64,000 bases of DNA from Globodera rostochiensis (taxonomy: Eukaryota > Nematoda > Chromadorea > Rhabditida > Heteroderidae). Location of the stretch: positions 3,312,295 through 3,376,294 of the forward strand of contig JAEVLN010000002.1 of the NCBI GenBank assembly GCA_018350325.1, written 5' to 3'. Position numbers and translations under genes: made by a program. Shown here piece by piece: positions 22,907-34,877 of this stretch. The number at the start of each line of letters is the position of its first letter. The stretch's first letter is position 1. Under the pieces are notes generated by a model. It was not told the DNA's origin and searched no databases. It worked only from the letters and a program-made list of their open reading frames with translations.

Positions 22907-25046
22907 TCACTCAAAAATGCGGCATGAATTGGAGTCCGGCGCACATTCTTCGTAGCCGACCAGCGACGGATGGTCGAGGTCGCCTCGGCCCGTGCCGACG
23001 TCGGGGGAACGGAGTGAAGGGCCGAAGTTTTTGACACAAACGCCTAACAAATAAGTTCGGAATTTGCGGGGTTTTCTAGCAAACAGACATTTGTGCTCTT
23101 TGAAGCCCGGGCTGAACAGCTTCATCGGGACACCGACCTTAAAACGAACAATTCGAACAGAGACTAACCCTTAAAACGGACAATTCGAACAGAGACTAAC
23201 CCTTAAAACGAACAATTCGAACAGAGACTAACCCTTAAAACGGACAATTCGAACAGAGAGTAACCCTTAAAACGAACAATTCAAACAGAGACTAACCCTT
23301 AAAACGGACAATTCGAACAGAGACTAACCCTTAAAACGGACAATTCGAACAGAGAATAACCCTTAAAACGGACAATTCGAACAGAGACTAACCCTTAAAA
23401 CGGACAATTCGAACAGAGAGTAACCCTTAAAACGGACAATTCGAACAGAGACTAACCCTTAAAACGGACAATTCGAACAGAGAGTAACCCTTAAAACGGA
23501 CAATTCGAACAGAGAGTAACCGGAACGCGAACAATTTGGGGATTATTTCTTCCAAAAAAGGTGCCCACCCAATCGCGTGCCACCCCTCCGCTTCTGCTCG
23601 TGCACCAAACGCGGCCCCCGACGCCCTTTTTCCACTCGGAATTGCATGGAGGGAACACCGATTGTTCTCTGAGCTGGTCGGCCTTCCATTGCTTCGCCTT
23701 TTCCATCCGTTTGTGCATCTCAATTGGGCAAAAAAAGTATATTTCACCAATAAATAATCAAACAAAACGCCTCTTAATGAGTCAATAATCGAACTTTTGC
23801 CAAAATCACTCGTAACTCCCGGGGAATCGGTCGGTCACCTGTCGCAACTTTTCGGTTGGCCGTCCCCGTCGGTCGTAATAGGCACCGTCCAACAGTCCGA
23901 CCAGGCGATATTCTCTCTCATAAAAGGTTATCCAATCCTTTACACTGAGCAATTCATTCTCCGACAATTCACTCGCGTCCGAACAATCGCCCGACGACGA
24001 AAAGTCGCCGGAGACAAAAGTCCGCGTGGCATCTTTCCCTAAACGGACAAACTGTCAAAGTTTGTCCCTCTGTCGCAGAGTGTTTGTTCACTTTGGGAAT
24101 TTATAATTTCGAATTCTCAACTCTTTCCAAGGGCGTACCCAGGATTTTTTTTTGGGGGGGGGGGGGCTAATTTGAAAAAAAGTCAATCTTTGGGTGATTT
24201 TTTGGATTTATTGCATTTTTGTTAACAATTTTTTGCTAAAAAGTCGGATTTTAGGGGTGTATTTTTTTTTGGTTTTATTGCAGTTTTCTTAGCAAATTCT
24301 TCCAAAAAAAAAGTTCCGACGAAAAAAAGGGATTAACGCCAAATACTTCGTAAAATTTAAATTCAAACCGGCAAAAAAATGGTAACCGCCGCCAATTCCG
24401 TAATGTTTTCTGCCTTTATCCACGTCAAACACTTGACCCAAAATGGCCAAATAAATTGGCTTCGATGGATCACTTCCGTCGTGGAGGGCGAGCCGATCGG
24501 CGGTGAAAATGGGCAAATGCTCTAAAGGGAGTCAAAGCGAAATTGCGGCAAAAATATATGGCCAACCCTTTTCCAAAACCTTCGCAGGGCCATGATTTTG
24601 CCGTTGCTTTTGGGGCGTTGGCCTTCTTCTGGGGAGATTGCGGCCGATGCGCCGGTCCAAAGAGAACAGAAAACCCCCGACAAATGGAACCTAAAGCTGT
24701 TTAAAGTTTTGAGTTTTAAAGCTAATTGTAAGTTATGTTCGGACAGAATACCGACATCAGAATCTTTATTCCGATGGATTCAATCCGTCCAAACTCGCAA
24801 AAATCCTTTACGGGTACCAACTCAGAAAAACACTTTTGCACCGATTAAAAGTAGGCTTAGACGGTCCATTACCTGGCGAATTCGCTCATGTACCCAAACC
24901 ATTGTTCGCCCAAACGGAAATTGAACGTTGTAAAATGAGAAGAAAGCGGACAAAAGAACAATTTGGAGAGCCAGCAAAATCAATGGTTTTGAATAAAGTC
25001 GGTTGTCACTGTTCGTGGTTACGCCCAAGTTCGGAACTCTTCCCAT
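22907..25046 (-). CDS. CYB5D2: Neuferricin (cytochrome b5 domain-containing protein 2)
   Basis: Heme-binding, membrane-associated progesterone receptor (MAPR)-type protein. The N-terminal exon (ATG 25046) has one hydrophobic membrane segment at about residues 25-40 (ILLALQIVLLSAFFSF). The cytochrome b5-like core follows (about 24530-24375: IFTADRLALHDG, YLAILGQVFDVDKGRKHYG, GGYHFFAG), joined in phase to KDATRTFVSGDFS, then DWITFYEREYRLVG. Later exons carry the family-specific C-terminal part: FPPCNSEW, GGRVWCTSRSGG, RDWVG, VCVKNFGPS and GRGDLDHPSLVGYEECAP, ending at 22907. Cysteines in the C-terminal region match the family. The exon linking the membrane segment to the b5 core and the donor near 23525 are unresolved. 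A 32-bp minisatellite fills the penultimate intron. Confidence 0.9.
23137..23520. repeat. 32-bp minisatellite in a neuferricin intron
   Basis: About 12 copies of TAACCCTTAAAACGGACAAT followed by TCGAACAGAGAC, with C/G and A/G variants. On the sense (minus) strand the array starts at the 5' splice-site region: the exon end AATTGTTCGCGTTCCGGTTA then CTC is a diverged copy of the unit AATTGTCCGTTTTAAGGGTT then ACTC. Confidence 0.9.
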
Positions 25047-25236
25047 GGATTAGCTAAAAATGAAGTGAGCGCGTTTTTTTTCAAAACAAAAACTTTAAAA
25101 TCAAAATAATCACCAAAAATGGAAAGGCAATATAAAAATATTGAAATGACATGCATCAATTTGGCCCTTTTAATGTCTCATTACACTGGAAAGGTAAAAT
25201 AAATTTCGTCTCGCTGACTGTGATGACGTCTATGGG

Positions 25237-28200
25237 TCAGCTGTTCCTCCTCTTCCGATCCTTTTCATCCTTCTTCTTCCTCTCCCGCTTCTCCAGTTTT
25301 CTTAACTCCTTCTTCATCTTCTTCATTCTTCTTTTTCTCTTTCTGTCCTCCTCCTCATCGTCGTCCTCATCCCCACTTTCCACTGTTACTACTGCCGCCT
25401 CTCCCCCCAAACCCAAAGGGCCTCCCCCATTTTTCACTTCCTTTTCGTTAATACTTTCAAGTTCGGCCGACAAAAATTCACTGGGAGGCATTGCAGGGCC
25501 GTACACATCGCCATCCTCCACCAAATCGTTGATGGTAATGACGTCGGCCCTCCATTCCTTTTCTCCTCCACCCGTCCTGCCCCCCGTTTGTTGCTGAACG
25601 GACTCTTCCGTCCTCCTCCACGTCGGTAGTTTGATAAGCGGCTGCTCTTCTTCCGCCCCGACTTTTACTTCCTCTTCCTCCTCCGTCTCCTCCTCGGCCC
25701 CAAAAAGGGCAACCAGAAATTCGAAAGGCACCAATTCTTCACCGACCACTTCCTCTTCCTCTCTTTTGTCAGTCGTCGGTTTGGCTTCTTTATTTTCCAT
25801 CGTATTGTCTACCGTCGTTCCTCTCTGATCAAATCGTGACTCGTGCTGTCTGCGCTTCGTGGACGCCAACTCGGCCGCCGTGTCCTTCAGTCCTCCCAGG
25901 TCCATTATGGAGTATTGAGCCGAATAGTCCCTTTGGGCGCGCCTGCTCAGACCCGGAGTGCCGACCAACTGTGAGTCGGCGTAGGGATTGGGTACATTGA
26001 ACCGTTTGCACAAGTCGCGTGCCGGATGCCACGCGTACTTTTGGCGTGTTGCCTGTCCAAATTGTTTCAGTCGTACGGCATCAGTCCTTTCGTCTTTTGC
26101 TATCTGAGAAAACTATTTTTAGAATGTTGCTGATGTCGAACATTTGTTTCACCGGTTGTTTGAAGTCCTCGGCACTTTCACTTTCCTTTTCAAAGCGCTG
26201 CTTCAAATGTTCGGCAATTGGCCCAGCAAAATCAATCCTGGCCAATGGTTTCTGTCGTTCGCGAACTTCGGGTAGCAATGAACGCAATTCAGGCGTTAGC
26301 GCTTCCTGGAATTGTGTCAACTCGCGCTCCCATTCCAGACGGGTCATGTCGACCGGTTGGGGGAAAGAAATTCCTTAAACGGACTTATTTGTTAGAGATC
26401 AATTCAATGAATAAAGCTCAGGGAAAAAGAACTTCCAATATTCAGCAGATGCTCTCACCTCTCTTCAAGTAGCTGACGTACTGCTTAAACCGGTGCGCCT
26501 TCATCGGCTCCTCTTCGAATGGGTCGGACTCTCTCTGACGCGCACCCACTCCCCCTCCCCCTCCTCCTCCTTTCTTCTCAGTTTCCTTTCCTCTGCGAAG
26601 CTTCAGACGCTCTCTGTCGTCTGATGAAAGCATTTCCATCACCGAATGGTCATTTTCCCCGAGAATTTTGGCACGTTGAAAAGGCGTCAGCCGATCGCAG
26701 GCCTTAGCCACAATTTCGGGCAATTTTCGGGGCTCTTTCTTCCGCTGATCAAACTTTTGCGATCGGCGCGGAAGCGGCCGCCAACCGTGGGGCATTTGGA
26801 CTGCGACAAAAAACTTTTGATGGGAGGAATTCCCTTTGGTGGAGGCGGGCACAAAAGAGTCGTCGACTGAAGAAAGAAGTTCGAATTAAAATTAAATGAA
26901 ACAAAAGCACATCTGGGCACTTCATTTTGTGTTGCCGAGCTGGAGGCACCGACTTCAAAGTCGTATTGGGACAGGTCAAAGTTTGTGTAAATGTCGTCGT
27001 CATCCTCCTCAAAGGCACCCACACCAAAGGCCTGACGGTATTAAAAATGTAAAAGTTTTTCGAATAATTGCGAATATGTGCCTATCAATTAACTTTTGGG
27101 TAGGAATCCGATTTCAAAACTGACCTGTCCACGAATGCCTTTACTCTTTTTGGTCATCTTCAGAGCTGCCTCCACCACTCCGTACTTTTGCGACAGAACG
27201 CTGCTCTTGGGGAGCGCTTTGTAGCCGAGGCCGTGGACATTTTCCTTGGCGATGAGTTCAGACATCGTCACATCGTCCGGCGAAAATTCGACGGGACTGT
27301 GAGGCCGCAGCTGATCCTCCACCTCACGAACGGCCTCCTCGTCGAACTTGCCAAGGCCACCGGCCTCGCGCGCATCGGCCACTGAAAGTCAAAATTAATT
27401 AAATTACAAAAGTAACAGAGCATCCGCGCGACCTTTCTGCTGTTCCAACTGACGACGGCTCATTTTCATGCCGATACCTTTGCCGGGACGCCAGCCCATT
27501 TTCTTCAAAAGGCGAACGCCGATTGAGTCGCTTAATATGCGGGAATTGACGGAGGTAAAACGACCGGAAGTGCGGGGATCTTAGATTATGTCAAAGAAAA
27601 TCAATCCTTCCGGGGAGATTATGTCAAAGAAAATCAATCCTTCCCGGGAGATTATGTCAAAGAAAATCAATCCTTCCGGGGAGATTATGTCAAAGAAAAT
27701 CAATCCTTCCGGGGAGATTATGTCAAAGAAAATCAATCCTTCCGGGGAGATTATGTCAAAGAAAATCAATCCTTCCCGGGAGATTATGTCAAAGAAAATC
27801 AATCCTTCCGGGGATCTCAGATTATGTCAGAGAAAATCAATCCTTCCGGGGAGATTATGTCAAAGAAAATCAATCCTTCCGGAGATCTCAGATTATGTCA
27901 AAGAAAATCAATCCTTCCTCTTTTGCCAAGAAAACCTCAAAACAAATAACAAATACCAACAACAATACCTCACCGGACGCAGCATATCGGACAGTTTTTC
28001 CACCAAACTTCCGCTGTCAACCGCTGCAGTTGAGGAGGAAAGAGTCGTGGACGAGCGTTCCCAGGCCAATAAACACTTTTCGCCGGGGGCGGCCATCAGC
28101 GAGTCGATAAAGTCCACCTTTGGCCGCAATTTCCGGGCCGCAATTCCAAATTCGCCAAGGTCCTGAAGAGAATTCCGTCAAAATGGAAGTTCAGTGCCTT

Positions 28201-28661
28201 CAATTTCACCTCGTCGTCCATAAAATCCTCCGCCGCTAATTGCACATTATCGGCACGTTCTTCGCGCGACGATTTGAAAGTTTGGGGCACCCAACCTAAA
28301 AACCATAACTCGAATTTGTAAGTTTCAATGAATTTACAATGTTAACTCCTTGCTCTGAGGTTTGGGAATTTCTCCAATATTTAAAAACGAATTTCGGCTC
28401 AATGTTTAAAACGGCCTTTTACCATTACTAACCATGCTTTGAACCCGCAGTGTTGAAATATCCAGCCGAAAACCCTCCGGTGAAAGCGCCATGGAACCTT
28501 CGCTTTCCGCGTTCATCCGTCACAATTTCGTCTTGCACCCCTTTAGGGCGCTTGGAAATGGCATTCTCTGAATTGAATTGATTCTTCCATTTCTTTTACC
28601 CTATTCCCTTTTACTCACTTTCATCATCCTCCAACTTCTCAAAGGGCGTACCGAAAACCAT
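25237..28661 (-). CDS. GPATCH1: G-patch domain-containing protein 1
   Basis: Spliceosome-associated G-patch protein expected in the nucleus. Start ATG 28661 ([14 protein letters not shown]). The next exons give [20 protein letters not shown], then [12 protein letters not shown] and EDFMDDE joined over a 46-bp intron to [30 protein letters not shown] opens the G-patch ([20 protein letters not shown]). Later exons give [19 protein letters not shown], a Lys/Arg-rich middle, [11 protein letters not shown] near 26013, and a Lys/Arg/Glu-rich tail ending KDRKRRNS at 25237. The order and motifs match human GPATCH1 throughout. The intron before the G-patch exon holds a 33-bp minisatellite. RBM8A lies 188 bp upstream on the same strand, so an operon is possible. 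Confidence 0.95.
27583..27912. repeat. 33-bp minisatellite in a GPATCH1 intron
   Basis: About nine copies of AGATTATGTCAAAGAAAATC then AATCCTTCCGGGG, with variants carrying TCTCAG or TTAG before ATTATG. The 33-bp period keeps frames open on both strands. On the sense strand the array ends exactly at the acceptor: CATAATCTAAG|ATCCCCGCACTTCCGG, and some internal units contain CATAATCTGAGATCCCCGG, a near copy of that intron-exon junction. Confidence 0.9.
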
Positions 28662-28848
28662 CTTCTGCTCTTTACTTCCTATCATAAACTCCGTTTAGTT
28701 AAAGAAGAAACATAGTAAAAAAATATCGTTTCCCAACAGATGTTTTAATGGAATGAAAGCAAATAAGCATAACAAAGATTGTCCAAAAAGTCAGGGGACA
28801 TAATGCAAACATTCTTAGCTTAATGAATATTCGTCGACGTCCTAAAAA

Positions 28849-29459
28849 TCATCGCTTTCTCTCGCGCCCGCCCTTCACAAAGCACCAATCGACTCGCAGG
28901 TCTTGCCCCAAAAAGTTGTAGCCGTTCAGCGCAGCAATGGCTTCAGCCGCTTCCTTTTGGCTCTCGTACTGCACAATCGCATAGCCTTTGAAATAGCCGG
29001 TCCGACGGTCCAAATTCAAATGCATGTTCATCACACTCCCGTACTCCTTGAACAAGTCCTTCACTAAAAGTTTGAATTTGATCATAGGACCTTATACAAA
29101 ACCAACCAATAAAACAGACCTTCATCCTCCTGCGCTTCCTCGTGAACATTCGTAATAAATATAATCCATCCCTTAATTTTACATTAAAAGTAAATAAGTC
29201 GGGTGTTAAACTAAGCAGAAAAAGTACCTCAACAGAGCGCTGTGGCCCTCCAACGGACGACCCTTCTTCATCCAGAGATTCGTAGACTTGGACTGTACTC
29301 TTCTGCGATCCCTCAAATCCACGTCCTCTCTTTACCGACACTCCTTTTTTGATTTCATCCACTAAAACTTCAAAAAATAAGCGCAGAAGACAAGCATCAC
29401 GTACATTCAGCATCCATCGCGGTTTCTTCCATAGCCTCTTCAAGAACCACTCCTTCCAT
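28849..29459 (-). CDS. RBM8A: RNA-binding protein 8A (Y14), exon-junction complex core
   Basis: Y14 pairs with Magoh in the exon-junction complex. Start ATG 29459 ([18 protein letters not shown]), then an N-terminal region with [11 protein letters not shown] and [20 protein letters not shown], and a single [19 protein letters not shown] (RNP2 region), [20 protein letters not shown] and [17 protein letters not shown] (RNP1), then [20 protein letters not shown] and a basic tail GGRERKR. Length (about 150 residues) and order match the family. Four exons with introns of about 40-65 bp. It lies 188 bp upstream of GPATCH1 on the same strand, both being splicing-linked proteins. Confidence 0.96.
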
Positions 29460-29699
29460 TTTTAAAATTCAAATTTCTGCAAGGTTTTAATAGATGAAAA
29501 TCTGAAAATTAAACATTCGAATGCATCAAAAGGTGGGAGAGTGTTTTACTTATTGGGGAAAACGACAAAAGGTACGGCCTCAAAAGATCCGACGGACAAA
29601 ATGTCACTGTAGGCCAAAATCGGACAAGCAGCAGACAAAATCAGGCGAAACGCAAAATTTACACTATTTTTTAAACTAACGGCCCATGGCAGACGGCTA

Positions 29700-30382
29700 C
29701 CGGTCCGAGTGCCGAATGGGCCGAGTACCGAAAGTCCGAGTACCGAATAGTGCAAAAAATATCCGAGTGCCGAATACAACAAAAAATATCCGAGTGCCGA
29801 ACGTCCCAGTGCCGAATGGCCTGAGTGCCGAATAGTGCGAAAAATATCCGAGTGCCGAATAAAACATATTTAAGCCGAAGGTCGAATTAAATACTATAGT
29901 AGAAAAGCGTACTGTTTAAACATTTTATAACACCGATAAACTTTTATCAATCATATAAATTAGGGTTAAGCCCCGACATGGCCAACCCCGACCCCGACTT
30001 TCCTGCAGGGGACTTTCCCGCCCCCGAAGGGTCAGGGAAGGTCAACATTGATTTTTGGATGTTTTTCGAAAAATTGTTCGAATTCAAGTGCGGGGTTTGA
30101 AAAAATTGATTTGTATAAAAAGTAGGGTAAGAAATCTGAATTGATCCGTACACTCAAAAAAATTAGAAGTCGACACTCAGATATTTTTGCAATATTTCGA
30201 CACTCGAACCATTCGAAACTCAGAATTTCGACACTCGGACATTTTTTGTACTATTCGGTACTCAGACAGTATTTGTTCTATTCGGCACTCAGACTTTTCG
30301 GCACTGGGACGTTCGGCACTCGGATATTTTTTGTTCTATTCGGCACTCGGATATTTTTTGCACTATTCGGCACTCGGACCGG
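29700..30382. mobile_element. Fold-back element made of CCGAGTGCCGAA units
   Basis: The 683-bp element has ends CCGGTCCGAGTGCCGAAT and, inverted, ATTCGGCACTCGGACCGG. Each arm (about 29700-29880 and 30165-30382) is itself a tandem array of CCGAGTGCCGAATAGTGCAA plus AAAATAT units in opposite orientation. The middle has CCCCGACC-rich and AT-rich sequence with no open frame of note. The terminus CCGGTCCGA is shared with the element at 21146. No clear target duplication. Confidence 0.75.
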
Positions 30383-31431
30383 AAGCGATGGCCGGACAGC
30401 ATACGGTCAGACACTTTCCGAATCGCTTAGCTTTTGCTTAATGTAACGTTCTAGAAAATTTGAGACTCCTAATGATACCATTTATATTTGATAGTCTCTT
30501 CAATTTAATCCCACAAATTGTCCCTTTGGAAAGTCGGCTAATGTGTTGAAGAAATTCGTTGACACTTTTGTTGACGTAATTATAAAAATCATCAAACCGT
30601 CAGAAATTTTAAAGCAAATGAACAAATTTCAACGGCAGCAAGACTCAACCACCCAGACTCAAATGACTCCTCCCCAGTTGGATCAGACAACGAATACAGT
30701 ACAGATAAAGTACACAAAGTGATAATCAAAGATGGGAAACACCGATACGACCGTCTTTAGCTTTATCTGACTTATTTGCCCTCTTTCCGTCCTCCCACTC
30801 ATTAATCGATGACTTTATGTTGGCCCAGCGGCAACAATGAAAACATTCAGTCAGCAACAGAAAGCGCCGACCGATGTGAGCCTTCCTTCCTTCCCCCGCG
30901 TCTTATTTCCGTCGATCGGCTAATCAACCAAAAGGTTGAAATTGTATTATGAAGGGCGTCTTCAGTGGGGCGACTCCCCCACCCCCCCCCCACCCCCTCC
31001 CCTCTCAGCCGTCCCGCCGACGAGTTCACTTCATCCGTTGTCCCAACGATCGGCTTTTCCTCTCCCCCCCCCCCCATACGCCCGTTCGATGCTCCCTCAA
31101 GGGGATGGGAAAAGAATGAATGGACGGATTTGAGGAAGAATCTCTCGCCCAACAGCTGTTGCCCAGCAGTCGGGGGCCTTTTCTGCCCTCCCCCTCTTTC
31201 CTTCTGTCCCATTTGTTCCCTTTTCCCGGCAAATTGATCAAACGAATGGGGGGGGGGGGGAGGGGGGGGGGGAAAGCGGCTGAACGGAAACAGAGCAAAA
31301 AGAGAAGCGCAAATGACGCCTTTGACGCTAAACTTTGATCGATAAGCGCCAAATTGTGTTCTTTCTAAGCTATACGTCAATTCGAGTGAATTTGCTTGAA
31401 GTGCATTTCGATTTGTGTCCGGAGACCAAAA
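30383..31431. other. Intergenic region upstream of coronin
   Basis: About 1 kb with no gene. It contains GATCGATAAG near the coronin start, C-runs at 30975-30995 and 31063-31073, and G-runs at 31250-31272. A long open minus-strand frame (30847-31467) is Pro/Gly low complexity and is not called. Confidence 0.5.
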
Positions 31432-34400
31432 ATGTCCAGCATTGTGCGTCAGTCCAAATTCCGACACGTAAGTGGAAGAAGGAAGGGCCTTTCATTCCCC
31501 GACATTTTGGTTTAGAACTTTTTTTGCGCTTAACTCCTTTAAAACACTTAGAAAGAGTCAATTCCATTCAGACCTTGGTTTATGTAAAAGCTAAGCCATC
31601 AAAAAAGATGGGCGGTATTAAAATGGCCAAATTGAAATTATTCGGTACGGTAACGGAAATGTTGGCAAAATGTTTTCAATGTTTTCTTAAGGTGTACTGT
31701 AAGCAAGTCAAACAGGAACAGTGCATTCAGGATGTGAGCGTTTGGCTATTAAAAGACAGGAGAAACTCTGTCGATGGCCAATCATTTCAGGTGCGCATCA
31801 CTGAAGTGTCCTGGGATTCGCAGTTCTGCGCCGTTAATGCCAAATTCATTGTGAGCTCATTAACCCATTTGTATGTGCTCGCTAGGCTTATTTGTTAGTC
31901 GGATAAATCTGATCCGAAGACACGGAAAGGTCTGATCATCTCAATTCTTGTTGATTCTTTACAGGCGGTTGTGAACAAAGGCGCCGGCGGGCCCTTTCTT
32001 GTCATTCCCATCAACAAAAGCGGCCGCATCGACAAGGTCCCCCCCCCCCCAGCAGCAAACCGATCAAACGAACAAATTGGCGGGCCTTTTTAGGAAATGC
32101 CTTTTGTGGACGCGCACAGAGCCGCCTGCTTGGAAGTGCACTGGTCGCCGTTCAATGACCACGTGATCGCTTCTTGTTCAGAGGACACAACAGCCAAAGT
32201 GTTTTTGCGCTTAACTTTTCTTTGTTTTCTCCGCCAACTCAAAAAGTTTAGGTGTGGCTGATCCCCGAAAAGGGCCTTCTCCACACAATTCACGAACCCG
32301 TCGTGGAGCTGAACGGTCATCAGAAGCGCGTCAACACGTTGGCATGGCATCCGACCGCAAGCAAGTTAGGCAAAAGCGACTTGGAATGCCAAAAACATTT
32401 TTAATCTTTAATTAAAGCATTTTGATCACCGCCGGAGGGGAGAACAAATTGCTGTTGTGGAACGTTGGCACTGGCGAGGCTCTGCTCGAAGTTGCCGGCC
32501 ATCCCGACCAAATTTGGAGCGTTTCGTTCAACTACGACGGAAGCAAGTAACAGCAGCAACCGCATGCAATCCGCCCTCGCATTTGTTAACCCGTCTTTCT
32601 TGAGGTTTGTGACCACTTGCAAGGATAAGATGATCCGCATTATGGACTCGCACACCGGTCAGCAGATGAAATGATAATTTAGACATTTTATTTAAATATT
32701 ACATATTCAAAAGCCAAATGAAGATATGGTTCAGGTGCTGTGATCAACTCGGGGATAGGCCATGAAGGTGAGCGAGCAGCTTTGCCCGATCGCTTTCACA
32801 CTTTCTGCATCGATCGATCAAACACCTCACAGGAGTGAAGCCGCAGCGTGCAATCTTTACCAAAGATGGACACGTGTTTAGCACCGGATTCACCAAACGC
32901 TCCGAGCGATTGTACGCCCTTCGCCAAACCGACAATTTGTCGGAGCCGATTATGCAGGACGAGTGAGTTCAAATTGAGCTTTAAGACACAAAATTCTGTC
33001 TGGGAAATTTTAATGGTCCGATTCGTTGTTTTTCACATTATTCCAATTCCCTCTCAATTCTCTCAGGTTGGACACTTCCAACAGCGTCCTGTTCCCGCTG
33101 TACGACGAGGACTCGGGCTTGTGCTATCTGATGGGCAAAGGCGACTGTGCCATCCGCTACTACGAAATCAACTCAGACCCGCCGTACGTCCACTACATCA
33201 ACACGCACACGACTTCGGAGCCCCAGCGGGGCTTTGCCTTTATGCCGAAACGGGGGATGAACTCATCGGAGAACGAAATCAATCGGTGCGAAGTCAAAAA
33301 TGAATTAAACAATTTACAGAAACGATTCGCATAACTTTCAGCATTTACAAAGTAACCACAAAAGGTGTCATCGATATACTCCAATTTTATGTGCCTCGAA
33401 AGTCCGATTTGTGGCAGGTAAATATGAATCGGGTAAAATTGTACAATACGGCACATTTTTTGAGGCCGACCTTTACCCCGACACGCGAAGCTTGGCTCCC
33501 GCTTTAACCGCCGAGGAATTCATTGGAGGCAAAAATGCACCACCAAATCTGGTCCCGGTGAACCCCGAGGCGGCCAAGGCAGGGCCAAAGGTGCAAGTGG
33601 CCAAAAAAGCCAATATTTTGGCACAGATGCCAACGTAAGACGAAAAATTTAACAATTTAAGTCGAAGGATTGTTTAAGACAGCAAGAACATCCCCCCGAG
33701 CCTCCGATGCAACGGCCGCCTCCTCAACTACAGAGAGCGCCGGTACGTCACGACGAAGACACCGGCATCGTACGCACGTCGCGCAGAGAGCCATCGCCGC
33801 CGGAACAAGCGCCTCCGAAACAGCAAGTAGGCGATGAACACGAACGGATACGTTTAAGGCAAAAAGTCAATTAGCCAACAGAACTAAATAAGCAAATAAT
33901 GAATGATGGTTGGCAGAGGCAGACAGCAGACAGTGTCACGTTAGACACCTCATCCTATAAATTATATTTTTGACAAATTAATGCTGGACGGCATGGCATG
34001 GTTACGTAGCCCAAAGTGGGACGGACATGCAACAAACCGTCGGGTTATTGGTCACTACGCGAACGTCCCTAGAGAACTGCTGGGCTGAGCATTGACACCT
34101 TTCAAAACAAACTCCTTTCTTTGACAACCAAATTTTACAAATTTGTAACATCAAAAGCAGAGGGTTGGTGTATTTTGCGATAATAAAAATTGGAAGGTCC
34201 AATTGCGGTCGAGAGAAGCCCGGGACGACCCCGGCGCTCAAACGGCGGGCCAACGACGCGCTGCAGCGGAATTGGATCGAATTCGACGAGAACAGAACCG
34301 GGGCGGCGCCGGGGAAGCAGACGGAAACGGCACAGCGACAACCCCAAATGCGTCCAGAAGGCAGAGCAATTCGTCTGCGGTTGCGGTAATGCGTTTAATT

Positions 34401-34580
34401 TGACAAGCTTTTGCTTATGTTCTGGTCCGTCTCGCTAATTCGACTTTTTCGTCTTAGGGCAGCGGAAGTGTTGAGGAAGAGTTGGCCAAAATCAAGGTGG
34501 TCTTGCGACAACATGAACGGAGGATCCGACTACTTGAGGTCGGGATGGATTGTCATGCCATTTGCCGAAAAGGAGCCTAA
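31432..34580 (+). CDS. coronin: Coronin, WD40 actin-binding protein
   Basis: Binds F-actin and tunes Arp2/3-driven turnover. Start ATG 31432 with the conserved coronin N-terminus MSSIVRQSKFRH. WD40 blades follow in order: CIQDVRITEVSWDSQFCAVN, AVVNKGAGGPFLVIPINKSG, VHWSPFNDHVIASCSEDTT, GHQKRVNTLAWHP, ITAGGENKLLLWNVGTGEA, SVSFNYDG, FVTTCKDKMIRIMDSHTG, then KPQRAIF and a C-terminal module with YLMGKGDCAIRYYEINSDPP and PQRGFAFMPKRG, FYVPRKSDLW and DLYPDT. The tail has Pro-rich (QEHPPEPPMQRPPPQ) and Arg-rich linkers and a short coiled coil (EEELAKIKVVLRQHERRIR) before TAA at 34578. About 13 exons with mostly phase-consistent joins. The stop is about 300 bp from the convergent dyskerin stop. Confidence 0.95.
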
Positions 34581-34877
34581 AATTCAGGACCAAATGGCGG
34601 ATACCACCATGGCCAACGCATATGGACTTTGAAAACGAAAGAAACAATGCGTCAGCGTAACACACAAAGGAATTGGAAGAACGAGAACAGAAGTAGACGG
34701 CAAGACTTGCTCATACTCTGAATACGTGGCATATTGTCCCATTTTTTCAGTGAAATCTATCTTAGCACAAATTTTATGGTGTATTTCCCAAATGAGTGAA
34801 ATTCTGAAAAAATAACCAACAACAATAACAAAATATGGAATAGTAATGGCAGGTTTTGCACGACCTGTCCCTTCTCA

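Noticed and set aside
23137..23520. CRISPR-like array of 32-bp units
   Set aside because: Units are contiguous with no unique spacers and the context is an intron of a eukaryotic gene; it is a minisatellite.
27588..28166. 192-codon plus-strand frame with repeated [11 protein letters not shown] units
   Set aside because: The 33-bp array keeps it open. It lies in a GPATCH1 intron and runs antisense into a confirmed GPATCH1 exon.
30847..31467. 206-codon minus-strand open frame upstream of coronin
   Set aside because: Low complexity caused by C- and G-runs, overlaps the coronin 5' region and first codons, and lacks any family feature.
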